DNA from: Promicromonosporaceae bacterium | Lineage (GTDB): Bacteria; Actinomycetota; Actinomycetes; Actinomycetales; Cellulomonadaceae | Direction of reading: 5' to 3' | Assembly: GCA_009782865.1 (NCBI GenBank) | Contig: WRIF01000065.1 | Location: 1 to 7,640 of the forward strand | DNA length: 7,640 nt | Shown here: one piece after another, positions 1 through 6,791 of the stretch | How the letters are laid out: each line of letters opens with the position of its first letter | Numbering within the stretch: position 1 is the first letter of the stretch | The notes under the pieces: model-generated | Told to the model about the DNA's origin: nothing | Databases searched by the model: none | Seen by the model: the letters and a program-made list of their open reading frames with translations, nothing else | Made by a program: the position numbers and the translations under genes

Positions 1-1056
1 ATCAAGGGTGGAGACCCCCGCGTCGTACCCGTCGCCCGGCTGCCAGCCGGTGCCGTTGTTGCGGAGGCCTCCGGCGGCGGCGAACGAGGACGGGTCGACG
101 ATCACGCGGGCTGGGTAGTCGACCTGGGTGCCTTCCGGCTGCTCGGGCCAGCCACCGGGCACGGTGAAGGTGAAGGTGGCGGGGCCGCTGGTGGGCGGGA
201 TCGCCACCATGCCATTGACCACCGGGGTGGAGGCACCATCCACGGTCCACACGGTCCCGGCGGGGAATGCGGACACGTCCAGGTAGCCGAACCAAGCGCC
301 CGCCGTGGAGGCGCCCTTGGTGGTGGCGTAGCCCGCGTACTTAAGTGGCACCGGGGTAGCCACGAAGGTTCCGGTCGCCGGGCCGCTCCAAGCCGCGAGG
401 GCCGCCGAGTCTGTTATCCGGTTCAGGTAGTCGAGGGCGATCGCGGGAGGCTGGGTCAGGATCACATCTGCGGCAGGGGCCGAGACGACGGTCACCGCGC
501 GGGCGCTCGCGGTGGCGTAAGTGCCTTGCCCACTCACCCCGATTCCCGCGGTCACCTGTTGGTTGTTGATCGCCATGCCCGCAGTGTCCTTGGCCGTCAG
601 GACCAGTGGCGCCCTGAGCGTCTCGACCGCGCCGGCTGGGATGGTGTACCGGCAGGTGTTGCCGCTGCGCTCGGCAGTGATGAAGTACCCGTTCTTACAC
701 AGTTGATCGGAAACGCTGCTCGGCCACTCCAGGTAGGGGGGCAGTGTGAGCGCTAGGTCGACGCTACGGGCCGAGGAGGCGCTGAACTGCACCACTACTT
801 CATAGGTGACGGTGTCGCCGCTGGAGACCACGCCATCAGTGGCAGTGTCGTCGCCCGGGAAAAAACCGTTAGCGGTGTTGACGAAGGTCGCAGACGACGT
901 GCCCTGCCCGGTGCCGTCTTCCGTGAGGGTGATCTTGGCGGTCGCCCACGGGTTCGGCGCCGCTGCCTCGGCCGGCAGGGCGGTGACGACAGCGCCGCCA
1001 AGTAGGGCGGCGATGGCGGCGGCGGCGCCAACGCGGGCGAGCATCCGGCTACGCAT
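1..1056 (-). CDS. Secreted surface protein, N-terminal part (probable pilus-associated adhesin); runs off the left edge
   Basis: The frame is open with no stop from the ATG at 1056 to the window edge, giving 352 residues of an incomplete protein. The start is supported by AGGGGAGG five bases upstream and by an 8-nt overlap with the stop of the preceding pilin gene. Residues 1-32 form a signal peptide: arginines near the start, an Ala/Leu-rich core, and a likely cleavage near PAEA/AAP. Residues about 40-195 are Thr/Val/Ser-rich beta-sheet-like sequence containing GDTVTYEVVV, which resembles DUF11-type or isopeptide-type surface repeats. Two cysteines (about 120 and 135) could form a disulfide outside the cell. 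Residues 200-352 are also beta-rich, with WTVDG and a Pro/Gly-rich stretch. The C terminus, including any LPxTG signal, is not in the window. Its place as last visible gene of a pilus operon suggests a tip adhesin or other surface subunit; that role is inference, while secretion is well supported. Confidence 0.8.
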   Translation of the reverse strand, partial: MRSRMLARVGAAAAIAALLGGAVVTALPAEAAAPNPWATAKITLTEDGTGQGTSSATFVNTANGFFPGDDTATDGVVSSGDTVTYEVVVQFSASSARSVDLALTLPPYLEWPSSVSDQLCKNGYFITAERSGNTCRYTIPAGAVETLRAPLVLTAKDTAGMAINNQQVTAGIGVSGQGTYATASARAVTVVSAPAADVILTQPPAIALDYLNRITDSAALAAWSGPATGTFVATPVPLKYAGYATTKGASTAGAWFGYLDVSAFPAGTVWTVDGASTPVVNGMVAIPPTSGPATFTFTVPGGWPEQPEGTQVDYPARVIVDPSSFAAAGGLRNNGTGWQPGDGYDAGVSTLD

Positions 1057-2296
1057 TGCCGCCTCCCCTCGCGGGGGCGTCGGCTCGCCGACGGCGAACC
1101 AGCATGGTGCCGAGCGTGGTCAAGATGGCGGTCAGTCCGACCGCCCCGGTGATGGTGGCCCCCGTGGTGGGCAGCCAGGTCCGCAGCGAGGTGGACGGAG
1201 GGGTCCACGGGCTGGGGGAAGGGGAAACCGTCGGACTCGCGGAGGGGGAAGCCGTCGGGCTCGGGGTGGGACTGGCCCCCGGGCCGGCCGCCAGGTGAGC
1301 GTACCAAGGGTCGTCGTCAGAGGCGAGCACCTGGGCAGGGGAGACCCCTGAAACATAGGCGCTCGACGCATGCAGGAGCGGACCCTCGGAGATCGGTGAC
1401 AGGGTGGTGGTGCCAAACACCTGCCCGGAGGCGGGAATCGTCACTGGCAGGAGGTAGTTCTGATCCCAGAAGAGGATTCCGTTCTCGTCCTGGTACAGGT
1501 CGATTGCCCCGGCGATCCGGGCCGAGCCGAGGCCGGAGAGGGGCGCGGCGAATGCCGCCTGCCAGGCGAGGTCTTGGTGTTCCAGTTCGCCTTCCAGGGT
1601 GGTGAGTTCCACCTGAATGTTGGTGATCGGCCCCTGGCTCAGGTTGGTGATGACGGCGTACAGGGTGGTGTCACCGGTCAGGGTGGCCGCCGTGGCCAGG
1701 GTGTCACAGTCGTTGGGGCCTCCGTGGTCCGGTGGGGTCCGATGGCCGCCGATGCCGTGGGGAACCCAGTCCTCGTGGGAGATTTCGATGTCGATGAGGG
1801 GGGCGAGCGCCGCGGCCTTTGGGAACACCTGCACGTCGTACAGCCAGTCGGTTCCATCCGAGGTCATTCCGGGCAGGGCCACTAGGAAGGGTAGGGCAGG
1901 ATCGTAGCCGTCTGGGGTGGCGATCTCGGTGACGAAGTAGAGCCCCAGCGGCAGGGAGGGCAGGGAGACGACCCCGGCAGCATTAGTGACGGCGCCGAAG
2001 GGCGGTTCGCTGGCAAGGGTCTCCCACGTGGCGGCCCCCGAACCTGCGAAGGCGGTGGATGCCGCCAGCACGCCGGCCGGCGTGGTCAGGTCGACGGGGT
2101 TGCCGGCGGGAGTCTCGGTCAACCTCGCCAGCTGCAGGGTGACCCCGGCCACCGGCTGGTTCTCGGCGGTTAGGCGGGTGATCGTCAAGGAGGCGGTCGT
2201 CTCGGTGATGGGAGGCATCCAGGCGGACGAGGCCGCACCCGCGGTCAGCGTCGCGGCGACGGAGATGGCGGGAAGAAGCGTGAAGATCGACCTCAT
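1049..2296 (-). CDS. LPTTG-anchored pilin-like protein with Pro/Ser/Thr stalk (candidate base or minor pilin)
   Basis: This 415-residue protein is predicted to be exported and sortase-anchored. Visible in order are a signal peptide (about 1-25, ending near ASSA), an N-terminal pilin-like domain (about 30-160) with an E-box-like stretch around YFVTEIATPDGY (120-131), and the pilin motif WLYDVQVFPK at 151-160 with candidate linking Lys160. A middle region (about 161-335) is unrecognised. Then come a Pro/Ser/Thr stalk (340-368), LPTTG (375-379), a hydrophobic segment (about 380-400) and an RRRR tail. The open frame extends upstream to 2569, but the ATG at 2296 is chosen because it begins the signal peptide, has AGGGGG six bases upstream, and forms an ATGA overlap with the sortase stop. 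A wall-spanning stalk plus a pilin-motif lysine fits SpaB-like base pilins that terminate the fibre at the wall, but a minor pilin is equally possible. Membership of the pilus operon is firm; the exact role is inference. Confidence 0.85.
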   Translation of the reverse strand: MRSIFTLLPAISVAATLTAGAASSAWMPPITETTASLTITRLTAENQPVAGVTLQLARLTETPAGNPVDLTTPAGVLAASTAFAGSGAATWETLASEPPFGAVTNAAGVVSLPSLPLGLYFVTEIATPDGYDPALPFLVALPGMTSDGTDWLYDVQVFPKAAALAPLIDIEISHEDWVPHGIGGHRTPPDHGGPNDCDTLATAATLTGDTTLYAVITNLSQGPITNIQVELTTLEGELEHQDLAWQAAFAAPLSGLGSARIAGAIDLYQDENGILFWDQNYLLPVTIPASGQVFGTTTLSPISEGPLLHASSAYVSGVSPAQVLASDDDPWYAHLAAGPGASPTPSPTASPSASPTVSPSPSPWTPPSTSLRTWLPTTGATITGAVGLTAILTTLGTMLVRRRRADAPARGGGNA

Positions 2297-3123
2297 GGCC
2301 TGCCCCCTTGGACCGGGGGACGACGGCCGAACATGCGGCACCCGGTCCATAGACCAAAGCAGAAGGTGGCGGTCACCACCGCCGCCCACCAGGGGAAGCC
2401 AGCGGTGAGGGGTTCGCCAAGCTGCGACGAGGGCAGGCTCGCCTGGTCGGGATGCGGTAGGCGGGTTCCGTGGACCAGTAATCGATGGGTGTTGACTCCC
2501 GTCGGGGTGCAGGTGACCAGGGTCACCAGGTCCTGTCCGTCGACGATAATGGGATGGGTGTCGTACCAACCGGGCTCGACCACCTCGATTGCGAACACCT
2601 GATACTGCAACGCCTCACCGAGCGTCGTCAGGGTAAAGGTGTCACCGATTACCAGGCGCGGCAGGTCGGTGAATCCCCGCAGGTCCGAGACGCCCGCATG
2701 GGCGGAGATCACGGCATGGGTGCCGAGCCCGCCAATCGGCAGTGAGGTGCCCCGCTGGTGGCCAGCTCCGCGGGACAGGGTCTCGGCGGTGGCTCCGCGG
2801 TATACCGCCTGGCGGACATTGATCGCCGGAATCTCCAGCATGGCCAGGACGTCGGAGCTCGACAGGCGCAGGAGGCCGGCATAGTCCAAGGTGGGGTCCT
2901 CCACCCCGAAGCGGGCCAGGTGAGAGTTGTATTGGGTGGCCTGATCGAGCAGGCGCTGCAGGTCATCGGCCTTGGCCGACTCAACGAGGCGGGCGTGCTC
3001 TACCAGATCGCCGACCTGCGCGCGGCTGCTCGCCCAGTTTGCCGCCGTGGGGTACAGCGGTGCCCCGGCGGTGGCGGTGAGCAGCAGCGTCCAGCCGACG
3101 ACCTTGGCCGCCCGCCCCAACAT
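2293..3123 (-). CDS. Class C sortase (pilin polymerase)
   Basis: This membrane-anchored transpeptidase (276 residues) cleaves the LPxTG-type signal of pilins between Thr and Gly and joins the Thr to a pilin-motif lysine of the next subunit outside the cell. It has an N-terminal hydrophobic segment (about 8-27) and a helical region (34-70). The catalytic triad is His142 in SAHAGVSDLRGFTDL, Cys205 in TLVTCTPTGVNTHR, and Arg214. The stretches YRGATAETLSRGAGHQRGTS and LPIGG are also typical of class C. A second hydrophobic segment (about 242-262) followed by Arg residues anchors the C terminus, another class C hallmark. The lid region contains DPT at 76-78, where pilin sortases usually have Asp-Pro-aromatic. 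The start overlaps the pilin stop (TGATG) and has GGGGGA seven bases upstream. It ends in a 4-nt overlap with the next pilin gene. It is probably dedicated to the two flanking pilins. The family assignment is secure; I withhold a numbered srtC name. Confidence 0.95.
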   Translation of the reverse strand: MLGRAAKVVGWTLLLTATAGAPLYPTAANWASSRAQVGDLVEHARLVESAKADDLQRLLDQATQYNSHLARFGVEDPTLDYAGLLRLSSSDVLAMLEIPAINVRQAVYRGATAETLSRGAGHQRGTSLPIGGLGTHAVISAHAGVSDLRGFTDLPRLVIGDTFTLTTLGEALQYQVFAIEVVEPGWYDTHPIIVDGQDLVTLVTCTPTGVNTHRLLVHGTRLPHPDQASLPSSQLGEPLTAGFPWWAAVVTATFCFGLWTGCRMFGRRPPVQGGRP

Positions 3124-4478
3124 CAGCCCATCCCCCGGGCGCGGCGTCGAGTGAGGATCATCACCACCGTGCAGGCGCCGAGCGCGCTGACTCCCGCGAA
3201 CAGGGCTAGGCCCTGGCCGCCGGTCAGCGGCAGGGTGAAGCCGCCGTACTGGGGCACATTGTCAACCTCGATGGTCACGGTGGCGGCGTTAACGGTGACC
3301 GGAATCGGCTGGGTCAAGAGTTCAAATCCTGTCGGGGCCTGAGCCTCTACGAGATAGACCGTGGAGTCTCGCTTGAACCCAGAAATCGTCAGCAGTCCGC
3401 TGGCGTCCGTGGTCCACTCATCGACCGAGTTGATGCTGAGCCGGTCGATCCCGGCGAGGGCGTCCTCTTCCGAGGCGAATGCCCGGAAGACGGCCCCGGC
3501 CAGATCCTCGCCGTCGACGGCCGAGACCTTATGCAGGGTGATTTCACCCCAGAGGGTTTGGTCCTCGGCAAATATCGTCGCGCCGCCATTGATTACCAGG
3601 TCGGCTCGATTCGGAATTGTGCCGTCGCCAACCGAGTTGACGATAGTGACCAGTGTGAAGCTGATGGTTCCGCCGGCACCGGGATCGTTCATGGCCGCCA
3701 GACCGGCGGCCGTGGCCGTCCAGGTGATGTCCTGGCCGACCTGGGTCTCGGTGAAGTAGGTTGCAGGCGCGTCGTGGGTGGCCGAGGCAAAGGTGAGGCG
3801 GGAGTCAAGGGTGTCGGTGATCACGAAGGACGTGATCGGCACCACATCGGAATGCAGCGGGATGTCTGCGGTGATTGTCCAGGTCACCACGTCGCCGACC
3901 TGCAGGGCGGCATCGTCGTCCACCGTCTTGTCGATTCCGTATTGGCCGCCCTTAGGGTAGGCGTAGACGTCGTACATCCAGTCGTTGCCGGCCGGGTTGG
4001 TCATGGGCAGGGTGATCACAAAGGGGCTCGGAGCCACCGCCCCGGGAGGCACCGCAGTGGCCTCCACCAGGTACAGGCCAGCCTCCAGACCCGTGAACGA
4101 CAGCAACCCTCCGCCGGCGGTGACCCCGGTGGCGGTGACCGGGTGCAGACCAAAGGTGGCCGGGGTCAGCAGCTGGGCCTGGGCCCATCCGTCAGGGGTA
4201 AGCAGGTCGACGTCCGAGTGCTTGGTGACCACGAAGGTAGCCCCATCGATTCCCGCATTGCTGGTGGCCTGCGCGGTGCCGTCGGCCTCGAGTCCAACCT
4301 CGGGTGGCGCCTCCAGCAGGGCCAGATGAAGGTTCACCGGGGTGTCGTCTGGCAGGGGATTCGGGTCGGCTCCAGCCGGGAGGACGCCCAGGGTGATCAG
4401 CACTCCTGCGGCTGCCAGGACGGCGAGCGACCCGCGTCCGCGAAGAAACCATCGAAGCGTCTGCGAGTTCGAATCCAT
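3123..4478 (-). CDS. Major shaft pilin, SpaA/FimA-type, LPLTGG-anchored
   Basis: This 451-residue protein is the likely polymerised backbone of the pilus. A signal peptide occupies about 1-37 (charged start, hydrophobic 18-33, cleavage near PAGA/DPN). Domain D1 (about 45-176) has an E-box-like YLVEATAVPPG (136-146) and ends in the pilin motif WMYDVYAYPK at 167-176, making Lys176 the expected inter-subunit linkage. Domain D2 (about 178-308) resembles fimbrial isopeptide D2 domains: Lys184 in GIDKTV and Asn290 in IPNRA are candidate isopeptide partners. Domain D3 (about 311-409) is CnaB-like with Lys317 in LHKV, Glu378 in the E-box YLVEAQAPTGF, and Asn407 in VDNVP. The C terminus has LPLTGG (416-421), a hydrophobic segment and RRRAR. 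It is the first gene of the operon; AGGA lies eight bases before the ATG. Domain order and length match actinobacterial major fimbrial subunits. The isopeptide pairings are inferred from family pattern. Confidence 0.95.
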   Translation of the reverse strand: MDSNSQTLRWFLRGRGSLAVLAAAGVLITLGVLPAGADPNPLPDDTPVNLHLALLEAPPEVGLEADGTAQATSNAGIDGATFVVTKHSDVDLLTPDGWAQAQLLTPATFGLHPVTATGVTAGGGLLSFTGLEAGLYLVEATAVPPGAVAPSPFVITLPMTNPAGNDWMYDVYAYPKGGQYGIDKTVDDDAALQVGDVVTWTITADIPLHSDVVPITSFVITDTLDSRLTFASATHDAPATYFTETQVGQDITWTATAAGLAAMNDPGAGGTISFTLVTIVNSVGDGTIPNRADLVINGGATIFAEDQTLWGEITLHKVSAVDGEDLAGAVFRAFASEEDALAGIDRLSINSVDEWTTDASGLLTISGFKRDSTVYLVEAQAPTGFELLTQPIPVTVNAATVTIEVDNVPQYGGFTLPLTGGQGLALFAGVSALGACTVVMILTRRRARGMG

Positions 4479-4650
4479 GATCTGCGTCCTAGCCTGGGTG
4501 TCCTGTGTTGCGTATCCTTTGCTGCGATGAGACTGGTGCTTGCCGGGTACTTCCCTACTTGGTGGGACGGACGGCTCAACCCTTCAAGTCTGGCAGCGCC
4601 GACACCCGCCCGCTGGCCTGGCGCTCCCTGATCTGCGCGACCCGGTATCG

Positions 4651-4691
4651 CCGTCGCCGGCACCCGTAGCACCGCCGTCCGCACCCGTAGC
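4651..4691. repeat. Two ~20-bp direct repeats with 21-bp period in the divergent intergenic region
   Basis: Copies at 4651-4670 and 4672-4691 match at 17 of 20 positions, and the last ten bases (CACCCGTAGC) are identical. A 21-bp period is about two helical turns, so both copies would face the same side of the DNA, as expected for paired regulator sites. A chance low-complexity GC-rich duplication is an alternative. Confidence 0.5.
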
Positions 4692-4792
4692 GCCCCCTCT
4701 CGCCAGCCGTCCCGTTCCGCCGGGCGGGCGAACCTCTCATCCCGCGCACCCGCAGCGATCAATTCGGGCCGCCATAGTGCATCCGGCATCCG

Positions 4793-4799
4793 GGAGGAG
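4793..4799 (+). promoter_or_regulatory. Ribosome binding site GGAGGAG for the DUF4914 gene, with two candidate starts
   Basis: This is a strong Shine-Dalgarno match. It lies 4 bases before an ATG at 4804, whose frame closes after 20 codons (4804-4866), and 12 bases before the ATG at 4812, which opens the 635-codon frame. The second spacing is long, but no other ATG or GTG near the conserved N terminus is better placed. The 4812 start is therefore accepted. Confidence 0.6.
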
Positions 4800-4811
4800 T
4801 GCGATGGGCCT

Positions 4812-6719
4812 ATGGACCCCCGTCTTGCTGCCCTCGCCCTGCCTAGAGAGCTTCGCGCCTGCCTAGAACAGGCGCCCTCCATCCTCATCGCCGAGTCCCG
4901 GGCCCAGCTCTGGGAGTTGTCCCTCGGCGGCGAAGGGGCCGACACCTTCGACATCGGCTTCGAGGTCCCGGGACGAGGCTGGGTCAAGGAGGGCGACGTG
5001 GTGCGCTGCCGCAACGGCGTGTCGGTGAACTACCCCGAGGACTACATTCGGCGGCGCGATCCCGATTGCATGCGCATCGGCGACGACCTGCCCACCGACA
5101 AGCCTCGCTTTTCCGACGATTACGGCCCCTTCGGCCCGGTAAAGGCCGAGACCCTCGCCTGGCTGGCCGCCCAGGACCTGATCGTGGTTCCCTTCAAGGC
5201 CGGTGCCCGCCGGCTGGGATCGCCGTCGCTTGCCGTCGTGCCCAGGAACTGCGCCTTCTTCGCCACCGCGCTGGTAGACCTGCAGGGGTTTATGACCTTC
5301 GAAGAACTCGGCCCCTTTACCCCGCGGGCCATCCTCTATCTCGCCCCGCCGTTTCGTCACACCCACTTCGGGGGCAAGCAGGTGGTGGTCCACGATCGGA
5401 CCGAGACCCTGCACGAGATATTCGCCTACAACCTCTATCCGGGGCCGTCCGCCAAGAAGGGTGTGTTCTCGGCGCTGCTCGACATCGGCACCCATGAGGG
5501 ATGGCTCACCACCCACGCCTCGTCGGTTCGCGTCACCACCCCCTACGAGAACTCGACGGTGTTCATGCACGAGGGAGCCTCCGGGGGTGGCAAGTCGGAG
5601 ATGTGCCAGGACCTGCGGCGTGAGGAAGACGGGAGGGTGCTGGTCGGCACCAACGTCGTCACCGGCGAGCCGTACGCCATCACGCTGGGGGAGCCCTCCC
5701 GGCTGGAACCGATAACCGATGACATGACACTCGTTCACCCGTCTCTCCAGCGCATTGGCTCCGGCAAGACCACCATCGTCGATGCCGAAGAGGGCTGGTT
5801 TGTGCGGGTTGACAACCTCACCAAGTACGGGGAGGACCCGGGCCTGGAGGCCTCGATCATCCATCCGACCCAGCCGTTGGTGTTCCTGAACATGGATGGC
5901 CACGCGGGCGCCACCGCCCTGGCGTGGGAGCACATCTGCGACTGCGATGGCAAGCCCTGCTCCAACCCGCGCGTCATCATCCCCCGCAGCCAGATTAGGC
6001 ACATTGTCGACGAGCCGCAGGAGGTAGACGTGCGCACGTTCGGGGTGCGCATGCCCCCCTGCACCAGCGACCTGCCCACCTACGGCGTGATGGGCCTGCT
6101 GCACGTCATCCCCTCCTCGTTGGCCTGGCTGTGGCGCCTGATCACCCCGCGCGGCGACAAGAACCCGTCGATCGCCGCCCCCGAGCACGAGGCCGGTTAC
6201 GTCGCCCCGCACGGCGGCATGATCTCCGAGGGCGTCGGTTCGTTCTGGCCGTTCTCCACCAACACCAAGGTTGGCGGCGCCAACCTGCTCCTACAGCAGA
6301 TTCTCGAGGCCCCCAAGACGCAGTGGGTGCTGACACCCAACCAGCACGTTGGCGCCTATCACGTGGGTTTCGCCGCCGAGTGGATCACCCGGGAGTACCT
6401 GGCCCGTCGCGGGCAGGGCAGCATTCGCCGCGAACACCTCGTCGAGAGCCGCTGCCCCCTGTTCGGGTATTCCCTCAGCGAGATGAAGCTCGACGGCCAG
6501 CAGATTCGTCCCACCCTGCTGCGACCCGAGCTGCAGAGCCGGGTGGGCCTGGATGCCTACGACGCCGGCGCCGCCATCATCCAGGGATTCTTCCAGGCCG
6601 AACTGCAGCAATACCTCACCGATGAGCTCGATCCTCGCGGCAGGGTGATCATCGAGACTTGTCTCAACGAGGGGGCGCTCGAGGACTATCTGCGAATCAC
6701 CCCGCTGGAAATCGACTAG
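4812..6719 (+). CDS. DUF4914 family protein with PEPCK-like P-loop (function unknown)
   Basis: This 635-residue protein is predicted to be cytoplasmic, with no signal peptide or membrane segment. I recognise it as a DUF4914 member from overall sequence and length. Its clearest motif is a Walker A-type loop, GASGGGKS at 255-262, preceded by FMHE, reminiscent of the kinase-1a loop of ATP-dependent phosphoenolpyruvate carboxykinases. Other notable stretches are the DD pair at 303-304, a cysteine cluster C376-x-C378-x4-C383 with nearby His374, and FSTNTKVGGAN (481-491), which loosely recalls the PEPCK segment before its GTE motif. A nucleotide-dependent enzyme is a reasonable inference; the substrate is unknown and it should not be called PEPCK. 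The gene is divergent from the pilus operon, and 72 bp separate it from the DUF6912 gene on the same strand. The start at 4812 is discussed under the ribosome binding site. No biochemical role is established for the family as far as I know. Confidence 0.85.
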   Translation: MDPRLAALALPRELRACLEQAPSILIAESRAQLWELSLGGEGADTFDIGFEVPGRGWVKEGDVVRCRNGVSVNYPEDYIRRRDPDCMRIGDDLPTDKPRFSDDYGPFGPVKAETLAWLAAQDLIVVPFKAGARRLGSPSLAVVPRNCAFFATALVDLQGFMTFEELGPFTPRAILYLAPPFRHTHFGGKQVVVHDRTETLHEIFAYNLYPGPSAKKGVFSALLDIGTHEGWLTTHASSVRVTTPYENSTVFMHEGASGGGKSEMCQDLRREEDGRVLVGTNVVTGEPYAITLGEPSRLEPITDDMTLVHPSLQRIGSGKTTIVDAEEGWFVRVDNLTKYGEDPGLEASIIHPTQPLVFLNMDGHAGATALAWEHICDCDGKPCSNPRVIIPRSQIRHIVDEPQEVDVRTFGVRMPPCTSDLPTYGVMGLLHVIPSSLAWLWRLITPRGDKNPSIAAPEHEAGYVAPHGGMISEGVGSFWPFSTNTKVGGANLLLQQILEAPKTQWVLTPNQHVGAYHVGFAAEWITREYLARRGQGSIRREHLVESRCPLFGYSLSEMKLDGQQIRPTLLRPELQSRVGLDAYDAGAAIIQGFFQAELQQYLTDELDPRGRVIIETCLNEGALEDYLRITPLEID

Positions 6720-6728
6720 TTTCTCGCA

Positions 6729-6755
6729 CCCCAGCCCATCAACCAGCGCCTGGGG
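6729..6755 (+). terminator. Weak stem-loop between DUF4914 and DUF6912 genes
   Basis: CCCCAG (6729-6734) can pair with CTGGGG (6750-6755) around a 15-base loop, nine bases after the DUF4914 stop. There is no following T tract, so it is at best a weak or Rho-assisted terminator and may be a chance pairing. Confidence 0.25.
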
Positions 6756-6791
6756 GCCACGGAACTGGGCGCCGGCACCGACACTTTAGAC

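Larger units (their letters stand above)
4479..4811. promoter_or_regulatory. Divergent intergenic region between the pilus operon and the DUF4914 gene
   Basis: This 333-bp gap separates two divergently transcribed genes, so it should contain a promoter for each. ORFs cross it on both strands, but their translations are Pro/Ala/Arg-rich shadow sequence with no recognisable domain. On the plus strand CATAGT (4773-4778) is a weak -10-like hexamer about 34 bases before the DUF4914 start; I see no matching -35. On the minus strand I found no convincing promoter hexamers upstream of the pilin gene. A direct repeat lies at 4651-4691 and is listed separately. No strong stem-loop or riboswitch-like structure was evident by eye. 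Confidence 0.45.

Noticed and set aside
2..295. 97-codon minus-strand ORF at the left edge
   Set aside because: His/Arg-rich shadow of the surface protein, whose frame is open across the whole of 1-1056 with a signal peptide.
1190..1290. Repetitive GC-rich stretch that could suggest a CRISPR or mobile repeat
   Set aside because: It encodes the Pro/Ser/Thr wall-spanning stalk of the LPTTG protein. There are no spacers, and no insertion sequence, transposase or attachment site was seen anywhere in the window.
795..1416. Several ORFs on both strands (such as 806-1351 plus, 795-1307 minus) around the junction of the two surface-protein genes
   Set aside because: Translations are Pro/Arg/Ala-rich frame shadows of the Pro/Ser/Thr stalk and signal peptide regions.
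2297..2569. Upstream extension of the LPTTG protein frame to 2569
   Set aside because: The extra residues are Arg/Pro/His-rich shadow of the sortase C terminus. The signal peptide, ribosome site and ATGA overlap all place the start at 2296.
3531..4631. 366-codon plus-strand ORF opposite the shaft pilin
   Set aside because: Low-complexity Gly/Arg/His translation with no motif, lying over a pilin with clear domains and sorting signal.
4540..4866. 108-codon plus-strand ORF in the divergent intergenic region with a repeated PVAPP-like stretch
   Set aside because: No ribosome site at its start, no recognisable domain, and it overlaps the DUF4914 start. The protein repeat is just the translated DNA direct repeat.
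4397..5014. 205-codon minus-strand ORF spanning the intergenic region
   Set aside because: It overlaps the ends of two confident genes and has Arg/Ser/Ala-rich sequence typical of a shadow frame.
4863..6212. 449-codon antisense ORF opposite the DUF4914 gene
   Set aside because: Gly/Val/Arg/His-rich translation without a domain; it mirrors a well-supported gene in a high-GC sequence.
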